From Drosophila persimilis (taxonomy: Eukaryota > Arthropoda > Insecta > Diptera > Drosophilidae): a stretch of DNA of 64,000 nt. Of the stretch, positions 55,101-59,523 are shown in pieces (positions within the stretch are counted from its first letter, which is position 1; the number at the start of each line of letters is the position of its first letter). The DNA is taken from NCBI RefSeq assembly GCF_003286085.1, contig NW_020825288.1, forward strand, positions 18,848,001 through 18,912,000. The letters run 5' to 3'. The translations under genes and the position numbers were made by a program. The notes under the pieces were generated by a model. It searched no databases. It saw only the letters and a list, made by a program, of their open reading frames with translations, and had not been told where the DNA came from.

Positions 55101-58100
55101 CGAGTAGCAAACGAGATCAACTGCTGCACATTTGGAGTGGTCGGAGTCAATTTTTCGGCCGTCAGCAGCTGAGTGACGGTTGGCACTTGCAGATCCCGCG
55201 GAGTGAGCCTTTTACGCCTCGGAGACTCATTCAGCAGTTGCAGACTGCTAACCTGAGACGCCATAGCTAGAAGCCGATCGTACTACTTATTATAGCCAAC
55301 GGTCAGCTCCTTAAAGCCCTTCACGTCTGCCTCATAAATATTACCATGTCATTCTCAACCGCACGGCAAGCCATTACGTTTTAAGATGGCATTCTATCGT
55401 ATTCTATCGCAGAGCCAGCAGGGGGTACTTGGCTGATCATGGGTGATCTCTTTCAGGCAAGTTTTTTTTGGAAAAGACCACAGAGAACTGCATAATAAGA
55501 GACAAATTTGAACAAAAAAACCATAAAATACAATTTCAAAACAAATAGTTATCAGATCAGCGTGCCAAACAAACGCTAATGAAAGTAAGCCAGCTACTGA
55601 ACAGAAAGTTTCGAGAGCCTATCGGTGGCCTCGGACTTCGGCTTTCACAGCTTATTTTTTACCCGGTTGGAAAATCTCCTGAAGAGCCTATCCACCTGGG
55701 GATCATTGGTTCTGATAAACTCTAGCCTGAGCCTCTTTCTGAGTAGAAGTATTCCTTCAATTTCAATAAAAAAAAAGTCGTACTTCTGCGGCTTTGTGAC
55801 GACTGAGTACCTTTTGGACTTTGGGGGGCAGCAGCTGCAGAAGGATCACAAGCTTTGGCTTGATTGTGCCAACGTCCAAGTCAAAATAAGTTCAGATAAG
55901 CGCCAACAAATTCTATTGAAGTAAAGATTTTTTAATTATATTTAATTAAATTAGTTATATTGTTTTTTTTGTATTATTTTATCATCAAAAACTTAAAGCT
56001 GTAGCAATATCCGTGTTTTTGTGTTTTAGTTTTTTTTTTTAGCTTTTTTAGATTCGAAGAAAAACATATTGAGAGCAATATGTAGACCTATTTCCGACAC
56101 TGTAGTAGGTTACAGTGGATTTCTGTTTTAGTTCAGATAGTCCAATCAGAAGTTAAATAATTTGATAAATGAATTTGAAAATTTATTTTATAAATTTTCC
56201 AACGTTATTTTATTTTGATATTGTACGATACTAATAATAATTTACAAATAAAAATTCGTTTTGTATGTATGTAAATGTATGTTGCACATATTGCTTAAAT
56301 TACATACATACAAATGTTAATGTTATGCATAAAGTGAAAATGTGTAGAATTGTATCACTATAAATTTACAAATGTATACATAAAATGGCCAATGCTAAAT
56401 GTATTCACTTAAAATACTGGAAGGCAGAGTGACTTCAAAAAAATTATGCGCAGAATAAAAAAAATAAAATACCCACATAACTGGTGATAGGCGATAGTAT
56501 CAAATTATGAACCACGCCACCACCCAAAATTACAACCCATGTGCAGAAAATCGATATTCTAGTCAAACTACTAGTATAACTGCTTGTAGCACTTACCCCG
56601 TGTATAGTAAAAAATGTATCTTATTAACTAAAATGTATAAATATGGTTGGATGCGCACATTAATATATACAAAAGAAGGATATTTAACCACATCGCAGAT
56701 ATTAGTCTAAATTGGTTGCAGACTGTGTAGGCTTGACAATTATTTAATACCTCTCGGTTTTGCTGAATTAATGCACGTACATATGTACATATGTGCATAA
56801 TGTATGTGCATGTGAAAGTATATGGGCTTGTGGATACTATTTGTGAAACTAGATTCCGTGCTTTGCAATGATCAGTGGTAAAACTGGAAAATTAACAATG
56901 CATCTTGTTCGTAGTAACTTTTGCCAACGATGATTATTTGAAATCGCCGTCAACAAATATTGGAGTCCAACTACAGAATTTGCATACATCGTACAGGACC
57001 GATCATACCAACATGAAGAAGGCAGAAGCTGAACAAAATATGAATGACACATCGGTTAAACTTAACCAAAGTGTAACATTTGTCCGGAGTAGTGGAATCA
57101 CTAATGGAGCTGTTTTTCATGAGGATGTCATTGAAACCGAGTGGAATTTCCCTCCAAAAGTGCCAACTCCGCACATCTACCATTGCATTAACCCAGTAAG
57201 TCAGAAAATCGAGTAATTCTAACTTCGGTGCACCGAAATTAATCTACATATGTACATATGTACATACATATGTACCTTTGAAGATTTATTAAAAAAGTAA
57301 ATATACATATATATATATGTATGTATATATATATATACATATGTATGTATATATACACAAAAAGAGTTTGTTTCAAAGATACCGAAGATTGGAGACCTGG
57401 CTGCTTTGTAAAAATGCAGCGTGATACATCCTCTTATTTTTTCAATTGCTTGTTTTGAAGCAAAACGACAGCAGAAATTTCGTGATCTAAGAAGATCCAT
57501 ACATCTTAGATGCAACACTTGTGTGTCTAACATGTCTGACGAACTGTGAGTAACAGCATGCAAATTGAAAATTAAATTGCTAATGGTCAAGATTTCAGAT
57601 TCGTGAAGTCATTTCGGATCGACACACAAACTTTCAAAACGATTTTGGAGAAAGATGATATATGCTTTCCCCTGGATATAAAGAACATAGCGGCAATTTT
57701 AAAATACAAAATTAATTTTCTGCACTTACACTTTAAAGTCTGAAATAAATGGGGCGGGAAACAGCTGTGCTCACCCAGATGTTTTGTTAAGCGCATGTCA
57801 CAGTCTGAGCTGCTACATGCACATTTGTGCTGGTATGCGCAAAAATATATTTCTTGCCAACGTTCCGATTACCAAATCGGACTGCGTCAGCTGTTTCGTT
57901 GTTGCCCTGGCCAATTTTTTCCAAGTCAAATTTAAGGTTGGGTTAAAATAAAATTATATATAAAGAAAGCACAAGCTAAATTGAATTGATTAGGTGTCAA
58001 GTTTATGTTAATAAGTCATAAATTTGTTTAAGCTTGCAATTAAAATTACGTTTCGTTGTAAGCCGCTTACTTTTCATTTGAGGAAAATGTTTTTGTATTG

Positions 58101-59225
58101 AAAAGTAAGAAATCTTGCGGATTCTGAAAAAGGGACCCTCAATTTAGATATGTGATTTCAAGATACATGGGAAAGTTTTTGTGAAAGTGAAAAACGGAGC
58201 CTGGCTGACAAGCTACATTTTTTCTCGATATTTGTCCATATCAACGGCCAATGTAAATGTTACTAACGTCGTCTCTCACTCTCTCTAGAAGTGTGGCTTC
58301 GTAATGAATTGTGGGAATTCATAGACGCATTGCAAATCTATAAGAGAAAGAGAGATACAAAATTTCCATATCATAATAGTCTTGCGAAACCTGAAGAACA
58401 TCTCTGTCACTTTTCCTCTCCCAGTGTAGCTTAGTAGTTAAAGTAATTTTCCCATTCTTCATTAGGTGGGAAGAAGATAGATAGTTTGAAGTAAAGTGGG
58501 TGAGAAATAAAATGGTGGTTTAAGAATCAAGTAGTGAAAAACGTTGGCAAAAATAAATTTTTGCGCTATCCATAACAGCGGGTGAAGACAGCCACATTCC
58601 CGCCACATTTAATTCAGACCTCAATTTTAAGTGCAACAAATTCACTTTGAGGTAACAACTAGATTGGCGGGAACTTTATCGAAAATCATTTTGAAAGTAT
58701 GTATGTTTGTGGATACGAAAAAATTTCACAAATCTGACAGCCATTAGCAATTTAATTTTCAATTTGCATTTTTTCTTTAATTTCGCACTTTCTGCACTTG
58801 AAAAAAATAAAAGCATTTTTATCACGCTGTATATTTACGAAGCAACCAAGTCAGCTGGGTTTGTTTTCCAGACACGACGAGAATTGTTCGAATCTTGTTG
58901 GATGGTATCATTATTCTAGCCACACTGAAGGACCTAAGTTTCTTGTCCTTTTCTACTGTCTCAGCTTGCTGCAAGACTTTTTTCCAGAAATCTCGCTGGC
59001 CATCGAAATGAACATACATATGTATTTCCACAACATATTAGACATGTGAACTCTAAATGTGTCTTTTTTCAGGATTTACTGGTGGGAAGTGATAAGAACG
59101 GCTTTAAAGGACTTCGTAAGCAATTTAGTGGGCGATTTAAACGCTTAGTTACTCGAAAAGTAGAACACGGCCCAGTGATACCTCCGGAATTAAAGCCACA
59201 ATTAAAAACAATATACGTGTACTAA
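1120..59225 (+). CDS. Unrecognised 172-residue host protein; exons 1120-1204, 56915-57195, 59073-59225 (first intron 55.7 kb, tentative join)
   Basis: Three coding blocks fit together. 1120-1204 starts MNKKHQQSQHKTDENKCKM and ends phase 1 at G|GTAAGT. 56915-57195 follows TTCGTAG, starts phase 1, reads VTFANDDYLKSPSTNIG and later FHEDVIETEWNFPPKVPTP, and ends CCA|GTAAGT. 59073-59225 follows TTTTTTCAG, reads DLLVGSDKNGFKGLRKQ and ends PPELKPQLKTIYVY plus TAA. All phases agree, giving 519 nt. AATAAA lies at 59342-59347. The product is hydrophilic, with a basic patch (GRFKRLVTRK) near a conserved-looking C terminus; no signal peptide or membrane segment is seen. I do not recognise the family. The last two exons are a confident pair. 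The link to 1120-1204 rests on phase and on the lack of another partner for that exon. If correct, the Munc13-4-like gene is nested in its first intron on the same strand. Other exons could be missing. Confidence 0.5.
1348..1716 (+). mobile_element. BEL/Pao 5' LTR (1348-1696) with primer-binding site
   Basis: A 349-bp segment starts TGTTCC, contains a TATATAA box near 1453, and ends TTCACA. It is followed directly by TTTGGTGACCCCCGACC (1697-1713), the TGGTGACCCC-type primer-binding site found after BEL-family 5' LTRs. The base run GAGCGGGGG just before the LTR resembles a polypurine tract, so the flank may itself be element-derived. The matching 3' LTR is not seen nearby. Confidence 0.7.
1717..2400 (+). 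pseudogene. BEL/Pao leader and 5' gag fragment
   Basis: Follows the LTR and PBS. The open stretch 2142-2369 reads AMDVQQDIGEEISRRIRN then FQAKISAIENAWNRFNKKD, the start of a BEL-type Gag (helical region before the capsid). The frame breaks after 2370, where inverted BEL pol sequence begins. Broken, not functional. Confidence 0.6.
2410..4893 (-). pseudogene. BEL/Pao pol remnant (RT, RNase H, integrase), interrupted by a LINE 3' end
   Basis: On the minus strand from 4893 down, fragments appear in pol order. RT is at about 4958-4467, with YYLPHHAVFEPESTTTK, NASSPSTNGVSLNDLLH and FVDDVLAGAKT (the YVDD-type box). The post-RT block at 4354-4118 begins FDPAGWFAPFIVRSKIF. RNase H is near 3444-3360 (CDASDKAYGAAIYVR); 3300-3150 has VPSEQNPADVASRGV and WWHGPTWLQ. 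An integrase tail is at 2677-2450 (GLCEAGVKSFKTLFYKA). Frameshifts separate the blocks. Between 3446 and 4126 the frame is interrupted by a plus-strand LINE end. At about 4893 it meets a plus-strand BEL integrase head to head. Confidence 0.75.
3446..4126 (+). mobile_element. CR1/jockey-like LINE 3' end: ORF2 C-terminus plus GC-rich 3' UTR
   Basis: 3450-3914 codes the C-terminal tail typical of this LINE group (SYSSRLLLVNLPSLVNRRK, then RINFTIPIRLTRNFIPLFL), ending at 3914-3916. The following 3917-4126 contains a GC-rich block (CGCGCGTCATGCGGCAGCGC and GGTTGGGCGGGAGGAG). This block recurs inverted at 10,110-10,310 next to LINE coding sequence, so it is the element's 3' UTR. It sits inside the minus-strand BEL pol, so it is a younger, 5'-truncated insertion. 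Confidence 0.65.
4893..6207 (+). pseudogene. BEL/Pao (roo-like) integrase and env remnant, chimeric
   Basis: 4897-5030 reads FCFSTKAVHLELVSDLTTDA and FLAALRRFLSRRGKC (BEL integrase core). About 5140-5200 gives FIPPRAPSFGGLWEATVK. The frame 5429-6205 carries the integrase C-terminal domain (KWPMGRIIKTYPGQDNNVR, VKTASGVYKRPITRVALLF). It then has a hydrophobic signal-like segment and an envelope-like fragment (about 5800-6060), and then a second, diverged integrase tail (RWPLARVVDVVMGKEGVWR). The double tail shows recombination between related elements. Stops and deletions show it is dead. Confidence 0.7.
6211..6540 (+). mobile_element. BEL/Pao polypurine tract and LTR (start 6224, end approximate)
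   Basis: AACGGGGGGAGTA (6211-6223) is a polypurine tract directly before TGTTCGGGCC, the LTR start. The LTR-like stretch runs to about 6540 (ending GAAACA). The same G-run plus TGTTCGG junction occurs at 9511-9526 and, inverted, near 14,456-14,472. The right end is not precisely fixed. Confidence 0.55.
6541..7239. other. AT-rich intergenic sequence, nothing recognised
   Basis: No coding stretch or known repeat was recognised. TTGGTGCC at 6544-6551 resembles a retroelement primer-binding site after the LTR but is too short to call. Confidence 0.4.
7240..8195 (+). mobile_element. DINE-1/Helentron copy with three internal repeats
   Basis: Contains the DINE-1 signature blocks: GTTGTGAGCTGCTGCGG near 7284, GTGGATGCCACAGATTTTCG followed by TCCTTTGTGGGGGCGGAA, GGACGGACAGACAGACAG near 8022, TCAAGAATATATG and TATGGGGTCGGAAAGGATTCC, and the terminal GAGTATCGGGTATAATAA (8171-8188). 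The GTGGATGCC...GGGGGCGGAA block occurs three times (about 7570, 7710 and 7890), so the core is internally duplicated. Non-autonomous rolling-circle element; no coding capacity. Confidence 0.8.
8196..8723 (+). promoter_or_regulatory. Upstream region of the Munc13-4-like gene
   Basis: Non-coding, AT-rich, with CATATGTA-type palindromic simple sequence. No TATA box is obvious. A TCATTC Initiator-like match at 8683-8688 lies 36 bp before the start codon, and AACA precedes the ATG (good fly Kozak context). Assignment as promoter/5' UTR is inference. Confidence 0.3.
8465..9090. repeat. CATATGTA-type palindromic simple repeats
   Basis: Clusters of CATATGTACATATG/ATGTATGTA at about 8465-8520, 8836-8870, 8984-9000 and 9046-9080. 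They surround exon 1 and lie in the first intron. Similar tracts recur at 15,160-15,280 and 57,240-57,360. Confidence 0.6.
8724..33279 (+). CDS. Munc13-4/BAIAP3-family MUN and C2 domain protein (Unc-13-4 / staccato type), 15 exons
   Basis: Priming factor for SNARE-driven fusion of secretory or lysosome-related vesicles; flies have two relatives (Unc-13-4A and staccato/Unc-13-4B) and I cannot say which this is. Exons, all phase-compatible: 8724-8806, 11988-12243, 16900-17240, 21520-21567, 24012-24171, 25413-26233, 30251-30465, 30910-31187, 31256-31346, 31399-31472, 31944-32309, 32367-32624, 32684-32853, 32939-33117, 33188-33279; 3,432 nt, 1,143 residues, near the usual 1,090-1,190. C2A is about residues 175-325 (Asp ligands in KDSNGLSDPFV and VWDFDAAET); MUN/MHD about 330-915 (WCLAINNMDYIRQSL in MHD1); C2B about 985-1115 (MDSNGFVDSF, VKDKDLFGMS). 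The start MDEEQMWKGFF has AACA before ATG. Exon 30910 could end at 31205. Introns hold BEL, LINE, DINE-1 and Tc1 debris; 30466-30909 and 31473-31943 show nothing recognisable. No disabling mutation seen. Confidence 0.92.
9370..9670 (+). mobile_element. BEL/Pao 3' fragment: polypurine tract and LTR start
   Basis: GAGGGGGGTATTA ends at 9519 and is followed by TGTTCGGAACACG from 9520, the same polypurine/LTR junction as at 6211-6230. About 110 bp of preceding open sequence (9375-9510) would be the end of the element's last frame; the LTR is truncated or decayed by about 9670. Sits in intron 1 of the Munc13-4-like gene. Confidence 0.45.
9675..10020 (+). mobile_element. DINE-1/Helentron fragment
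   Basis: GGCTATAATAATTGTCC, CATGCCACAGATTTTTGTCC, TTTGTGGGGGCGGGG, and TAATGGGGTCGGAAACGGAA in the order seen in the copy at 7240-8195. The 3' end is missing. Confidence 0.7.
10100..11450 (-). mobile_element. CR1/jockey-like LINE remnant: endonuclease, RT fragment, GC-rich 3' UTR
   Basis: Reading down the minus strand: endonuclease (about 11,320-11,220, GGVLIAVDSNFTSDHFTV; 11,029-10,799, with RLLDLCFVSDPTIVLLAQPL), RT part near 10,620-10,400 (SKCKVMTFYRNSPLFAP, LLGFINKWSKEF), then the GC-rich 3' UTR at about 10,310-10,110 shared with 3,917-4,126. Stops and gaps throughout. Same family as the pieces at 3446, 14,070, 24,880, 27,000, 28,890 and 54,090-55,470. Confidence 0.65.
11500..11720 (-). 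mobile_element. DINE-1/Helentron fragment
   Basis: CTATGGCATCCACAATTTCG, ACAATCATAGAGAATGACCG and the region after it are the reverse complement of the 7,500-7,570 part of the DINE-1 copy at 7240. Confidence 0.55.
12244..13510. other. Intron sequence, no gene recognised
   Basis: A TC-rich simple tract at 12,570-12,600 sits in possible DINE-1-like sequence. 12,750-13,200 has weak protein-like stretches on the minus strand but no family was recognised. Confidence 0.35.
13510..13622 (+). repeat. Short tandem repeat of about 22-23 bp (CAGTCGG-CAGTCCTCTTCAAGG)
   Basis: Four tandem or near-tandem starts: CAGTCGGCCAGTCCTCTTCG, CAGTCGGCCAGTTCTTTTCA, CAGTCGGTCAGTCCTCTTCA and CAGTCGGTAATACC, with an insert after the first. 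Function unknown; may be part of an LTR. Confidence 0.6.
13686..13979. mobile_element. Possible MITE with 27-bp imperfect terminal inverted repeats
   Basis: Left end AATTGTAACCCTAACAACGG (13686-13705, continuing AGCAATT to 13712) is the inverted partner of 13953-13979 with two mismatches. 294 bp long, no coding potential. The flanks do not show a clear target duplication. It could instead be the edges of another element. Confidence 0.5.
14070..14690. pseudogene. Scrambled CR1/jockey-like LINE fragments
   Basis: 14,074-14,230 plus: endonuclease (KIMLLGCIYRPNRTIDYEPP). 14,442-14,290 minus: RT (VIYTDFSNAFDSVNHCLLA). 14,456-14,472: inverted BEL polypurine/LTR junction. 14,620-14,670 plus: RT active-site block LMYADDIKICLP. 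Orientation changes show rearrangement; nothing is intact. Confidence 0.6.
14700..16141. other. Intronic AT-rich sequence with CATATGTA repeats; upstream of the alternative exon
   Basis: Simple-sequence clusters at about 15,160-15,280 and 15,540-15,590. The last 300-500 bp before 16142 should hold the promoter or 5' UTR of the short isoform, but no core motif stands out. Confidence 0.35.
16142..16339 (+). CDS. Alternative first coding exon of the Munc13-4-like gene
   Basis: The ATG at 16142 opens 66 codons (MSSLSFPRDYKEKKHMRKIA, later ILNRNGSISSQHLRGVHKH) ending ACT|GTAAGT in phase 0, exactly the phase needed for the C2A exon at 16900. An in-frame TAA at 16136-16138 directly upstream rules out simple read-in from an earlier exon, so this is best read as the start of a shorter isoform (1,096 residues) from an internal promoter. 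It would replace the first 113 residues with a basic, His-rich N terminus. Transcription is not proven. Confidence 0.6.
16545..16850 (-). mobile_element. DINE-1/Helentron fragments
   Basis: GATCATCATTAATAGCCGAG, GTCTGTCCATCCGTCCG, then GTGGTATCCACAATTTTGAA near 16,811: reverse-complement DINE-1 blocks, rearranged. Confidence 0.55.
17241..18200. other. Intron sequence, nothing recognised
   Basis: AT-rich with a poly-T run near 17,490. No exon fits the phase of the neighbouring C2A exons. Confidence 0.4.
18230..18720 (+). pseudogene. Tc1-like transposase C-terminal remnant
   Basis: About 18,505-18,625 reads EDNDPIHCCRIVKSWLN and then INVLQWTPQSPDLTRIEN, the DDE region of Tc1/mariner transposases (usual NDPKH...W..QSPDLNPIENLW). 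Upstream sequence retains a weak match with frameshifts. No inverted repeats found. Confidence 0.65.
18730..20320 (-). pseudogene. BEL/Pao gag and protease-region remnant
   Basis: Downward on the minus strand: gag capsid region (PELQLPRFGGSYMDWPEFY at about 20,190; FQYLRGCLDGAALDTIRSLE at about 20,110; INAHLRALQTLATPQGISDG at about 19,880; KLDHKTKEKWEENQPK), zinc knuckles (CNHCNSSEH, LCLNCLNKGHELQRC, HHTLLHIPSG at 19,650-19,440), then a pol-proximal piece at 19,042-18,839. Several frameshifts; no LTR adjacent. Confidence 0.75.
20325..20970. other. Intron sequence, nothing recognised
   Basis: AT-rich to 20,470, then mixed sequence with a short open frame 20,670-20,897 that has no recognisable family and no splice-compatible context. 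Confidence 0.35.
20975..21360 (-). mobile_element. DINE-1/Helentron copy (minus)
   Basis: CCCGATATTCAAAATGAGTA, CAATAGCCGAGTCCGTCCGT, TCAGAGACTATAAGAGCTAG and GCAGCAACTCACAACGTTCC are reverse-complement DINE-1 blocks in order. Confidence 0.75.
21680..21908 (-). mobile_element. DINE-1/Helentron copy (minus), second
   Basis: CCCACTTCCGCCCCCACAAA, TCTGTGGCATCCACAATTTT, GGCGTCTGCCGGAGGAGAG and CAGCAACTCACAACGTTCCC. It lies about 110 bp after the 48-nt C2A exon. Confidence 0.75.
22500..23660 (-). pseudogene. LOA-clade LINE 5' region and ORF1 remnant
   Basis: Minus strand, mostly open: Lys-rich tract (HKKNPKKTQKNHKKK, 23,190-23,130), then STSAQAKRYTYAEKRSAGHI and ADWLKKVEWASAVLLEFTLE (22,870-22,700). 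Composition and context fit ORF1 of the LOA-type LINE whose ORF2 is seen at 51.9-53.5 kb. The assignment of this part to LOA is inference. 23,200-23,660 would be the 5' UTR. Confidence 0.45.
23665..23752 (+). mobile_element. DINE-1/Helentron 3' end
   Basis: GGACGTTACACACATCCACT, ACTCATTTTGAGTACCGGGT and ATAAAA match the terminal part of the copy at 8,110-8,188. Confidence 0.7.
24172..24870. other. Very AT-rich intron sequence
   Basis: No feature beyond A/T runs. Confidence 0.4.
24880..25230 (+). pseudogene. LINE reverse-transcriptase fragment
   Basis: About 25,098-25,220 reads TDFSKAFHSQALFIRVP and further RT-like sequence (NESSRLDFVLSLTL), the RT TDFSKAFD box with frameshifts on both sides. 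CR1/jockey-like. Confidence 0.5.
26234..26990. other. Intron sequence with a possible DNA-transposon remnant
   Basis: A minus-strand open stretch 26,570-26,340 (RPVLKRHAVPTLPHA) has a faint THAP-domain-end look, too weak to name. The rest is unassigned. Confidence 0.2.
27000..28450 (-). pseudogene. CR1/jockey-like LINE RT remnant
   Basis: Minus strand: TNVAYTDFSKAFDSVN near 27,860-27,800, and LFNVFINDFPQVLTNSRVL with MYADNVMFFL (YADD-type catalytic box mutated to YADN) at 27,636-27,540. Frameshifted; no ORF survives. Confidence 0.7.
28870..29640 (+). pseudogene. CR1/jockey-like LINE ORF1 (PHD-finger type) remnant
   Basis: Reads HAKCAGFTSL and HYRCKACRVVETDMVIFMRQ (PHD-like Cys/His pattern), KGFKELTVGFKKQYDRLL, LQLLNESLRRKRVTPRDLQV and, after a frameshift, SIAVPSIPIPSVIRRSGPPD and VFVSLLSPDLTSNDVIAYA. 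A second, inverted copy is at 54,800-55,470. Confidence 0.65.
29641..30249. other. Intron sequence, nothing recognised
   Basis: No coding stretch or known repeat seen up to the acceptor at 30,249-30,250. Confidence 0.4.
33321..33326 (+). terminator. AATAAA polyadenylation signal of the Munc13-4-like gene
   Basis: AATAAA lies 42 nt after the stop at 33277-33279, in a short AT-rich 3' UTR that ends where LOA LINE sequence begins (about 33,360). Confidence 0.7.
33360..33947 (-). pseudogene. LOA-clade LINE ORF2, 3' half (RT catalytic region)
   Basis: Minus strand: MVSLIDQMLQCRTVEASLG, GTQPGGVLSPLLWDVAVNKL (RT GxPQGGxLSPLLW box), then CRVVAYADDVAIAFSGKF (YADD). It continues the RT that breaks off at 51,880, so the LINE has been split by the insertion at 33,948-51,879. 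Truncated at about 33,360, just past the Munc13-4-like gene. Confidence 0.8.
34209..34660 (+). repeat. Foldback left outer unit
   Basis: Inverted copy of 50,735-51,189, with only scattered differences. Holds a potential 58-nt intron (GTAAGTA at 34,479, CACACAG ending 34,536) aligned with the 56-nt one in the inner unit. The frames around it are not shared between the units. 33,948-34,208 before it resembles the end of the inner unit (GTAGATACAAAT, TCCTTGATCAGATGAAGTCC). Confidence 0.7.
34661..45580 (+). repeat. Tandem array of about 34 units of a 319-bp satellite
   Basis: The motif GCAGCCGATC recurs at exactly 319-bp steps (34,980; 35,299; 35,618 ... 45,507). Two main unit types differ in two blocks: A (GATCTGGGCGTGGCATGTC with CGACTGCCATTGG) and B (GATCGGAGAGCGGCATGCC with CAACTTCCACCGG), plus hybrids and a CGACATCCACCGG type at 44,231 and 45,188. 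A polymorphic block near GACCCTCTGGATCCCCACGG gives further subtypes. Every unit has an inverted pair TGAGATATAGC / GCTATATCTC about 50 bp apart. Both strands are open for 70-137 codons per unit, but 319 is not a multiple of three. The last unit is cut at about 45,540 and followed by a diverged scrap to 45,580. Confidence 0.97.
45580..46840 (+). repeat. Foldback left inner unit
   Basis: Inverted copy of 47,195-48,430. Starts with a CTACCTAC-type simple tract (45,630-45,672), then a GC-rich part, a possible two-exon frame (45,882-46,411), an AATAAA (46,406) and degenerate subrepeats carrying TCCTTGATCCTTGAT and CGCACGCCCAGATCGGCC (46,490-46,840). Confidence 0.8.
45882..46411 (+). CDS. Hypothetical two-exon ORF in the foldback inner unit (157 codons)
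   Basis: 45,882-45,969 (starts MPLLSRQYGVPSAGSRPRE) and 46,026-46,411 join in phase across a 56-nt GTAAGTG...TTTTTTCATAG intron. The second exon reads DLCTLRLRPQNESYPISP, then Gln/Ser/Thr/Pro-rich sequence, and ends near an AATAAA. No family recognised. Evidence for coding is weak: the outer unit keeps the splice-site pair but not the frame. The mirror copy lies on the minus strand, with its second exon at 47,593-47,978. Confidence 0.25.
46841..47194. repeat. Centre of the palindrome with an internal hairpin
   Basis: Unique spacer of about 350 bp. 46,945-46,977 (core ATACCAGGCGAACATAAATC) pairs with 47,043-47,075 (core TTCTGTTCGCCTGGTAT) with a few mismatches, leaving a 65-nt loop. TTGTTGTTGT-type simple sequence lies on both sides. 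Confidence 0.75.
47195..48430 (-). repeat. Foldback right inner unit
   Basis: Reverse complement of 45,580-46,840. Small insertions and substitutions distinguish the copies (for example near 46,720 and 47,310), so the two arms are separate sequences rather than an exact mirrored duplicate. Confidence 0.8.
47593..47958 (-). CDS. Mirror copy of the hypothetical foldback ORF (second exon)
   Basis: Encodes the same 121 codons as 46,046-46,411 without a single amino-acid change. Coding status is as uncertain as for the left copy. Confidence 0.2.
   Translation of the reverse strand: MRPQNESYPISPRQTESYPSITEAYSRQTPVLTQPDRIISQQDRSAPLQDPNLTSHRHPSTWPSTTRTLTRSIQGGTTPATGLKIEIVAVRFKDIRVYVYIYIVDTNLIHLLSYSKLSFDE
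48430..50735 (-). repeat. Right array of the 319-bp satellite, about 7 units
   Basis: Inverted relative to the left array, same 319-bp period (unit frames at 48,604; 48,923; 49,561; 49,880; 50,199). Contains A- and B-type units. The outermost unit has a 4-bp duplication (GTAACTAACC near 50,617). Much shorter than the left array. Confidence 0.95.
50735..51189 (-). repeat. Foldback right outer unit
   Basis: Reverse complement of 34,209-34,660; similarity stops at about 51,189 (CCATATCGTAC). Confidence 0.75.
51190..51879. other. Right edge of the insertion, unrecognised
   Basis: Lies between the end of arm homology and the LOA LINE. AT-rich at the outer end (TATTTATTATT). A minus-strand open stretch (51,835-51,638) has no recognised family. 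May be an older end of the element or a separate insertion. Confidence 0.4.
51880..54080 (-). pseudogene. LOA-clade LINE ORF1 end, endonuclease and RT 5' half
   Basis: Minus strand: endonuclease start LIILQINLHPFKAACAALLL (about 53,530), IQDPWILGNRISDLRAPDYK, then (after a small AT-rich insert near 52,990) HAFRALIADCEAKYTGLIVE and TDTNERGEYLFNYLL (52,930-52,810), LDLTLASHEI and RVLEEHSFSYHRYVET (52,730-52,650), RT beginning ISLSSFLLKVMERLLGLHLT (about 52,060), SVAFLDVEGTFNN ending at the GTC at 51,880. The RT resumes at 33,947. Decayed by frameshifts. Confidence 0.8.
54090..54500 (+). pseudogene. CR1/jockey-like LINE RT fragment
   Basis: SRVLMYADDFKLYF near 54,100 (YADD box) and RIELDFIKRWSKEFSDPA near 54,375. 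Stops in between. Confidence 0.6.
54520..55470 (-). pseudogene. CR1/jockey-like LINE: endonuclease piece and ORF1
   Basis: Minus strand: ORF1 at 55,460-54,822 (SSLQLLNESPRRKRLTPRDL, SIPIPPVNRRSGPPDIATTG, VFVLRLAPDLTSNDVTAFI), parallel to the plus-strand copy at 28,870-29,640; then an endonuclease fragment near 54,600-54,520 matching the copy at 11,220-11,320. Confidence 0.65.
55500..56914. other. AT-rich sequence before the host exon, nothing firm
   Basis: 55,600-55,920 may hold decayed minus-strand coding sequence of unknown type (RTNDPQVDRLFRRFSNRVKN on one frame). The rest is AT-rich with poly-T and CATA tracts. No exon of matching phase found. Confidence 0.35.
56915..59225 (+). CDS. Two 3' exons of the unrecognised host gene (56915-57195 and 59073-59225)
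   Basis: Listed separately because this pair stands whether or not the 5' exon at 1120 belongs to it. The first exon is 281 nt, with acceptor AG at 56913-56914 and a consensus GTAAGT donor. The second is 153 nt, with polypyrimidine tract plus CAG and a stop at 59223-59225. Codons are intact and the sequence has no transposon similarity. The 1.9-kb intron between them is AT-rich with a TA/CATA microsatellite and no recognisable gene. Confidence 0.75.
57240..57360. repeat. TA/CATATGTA microsatellite in intron
   Basis: Runs of ACATATGTACATATGTACAT and TATATATATATA. Confidence 0.7.
57600..59070. other. Intron of the 172-residue gene, no gene recognised
   Basis: AT-rich. GTTTTGGCTTCTCTCT-like tracts are absent, but a CTCTCACTCTCTCTAG tract lies at about 58,270. 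Ends in a polypyrimidine tract and CAG at 59,072. Confidence 0.4.
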
Positions 59226-59341
59226 TTTTGGAAGAAACTTCGATGGCAAGCACAAATGATTCAATATATGCACGCATATACAATATTCATGTATAGATGT
59301 ACTCGTATGTATTTTTATATATTGTGGAAAACATTAGTGAT

Positions 59342-59347
59342 AATAAA
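59342..59347 (+). terminator. AATAAA polyadenylation signal of the 172-residue gene
   Basis: AATAAA lies 117 nt after the TAA at 59223-59225, in an AT-rich 3' UTR. Confidence 0.6.
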
Positions 59348-59523
59348 AGCAAGATAAACTAAGCTCCAATTTTAATCAACATTTTTAAGTACTAAGTTAA
59401 TCATGCGTAATGTGTATAATTTTCGTATATTATATGATACATCTCAAATTTTCCAAAGCATTTTAGATTTTATAAAAAAAAAATAGATACATTTAAACAA
59501 AGCATTTTTAATTTATATTTTAC

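Noticed and set aside
56507..56710. ORF starting MNHATTQNYNPC as an alternative first exon of the 172-residue gene
   Set aside because: Possible donors near 56,600 give phase 0 or 2, not the phase 1 required by exon 56,915.
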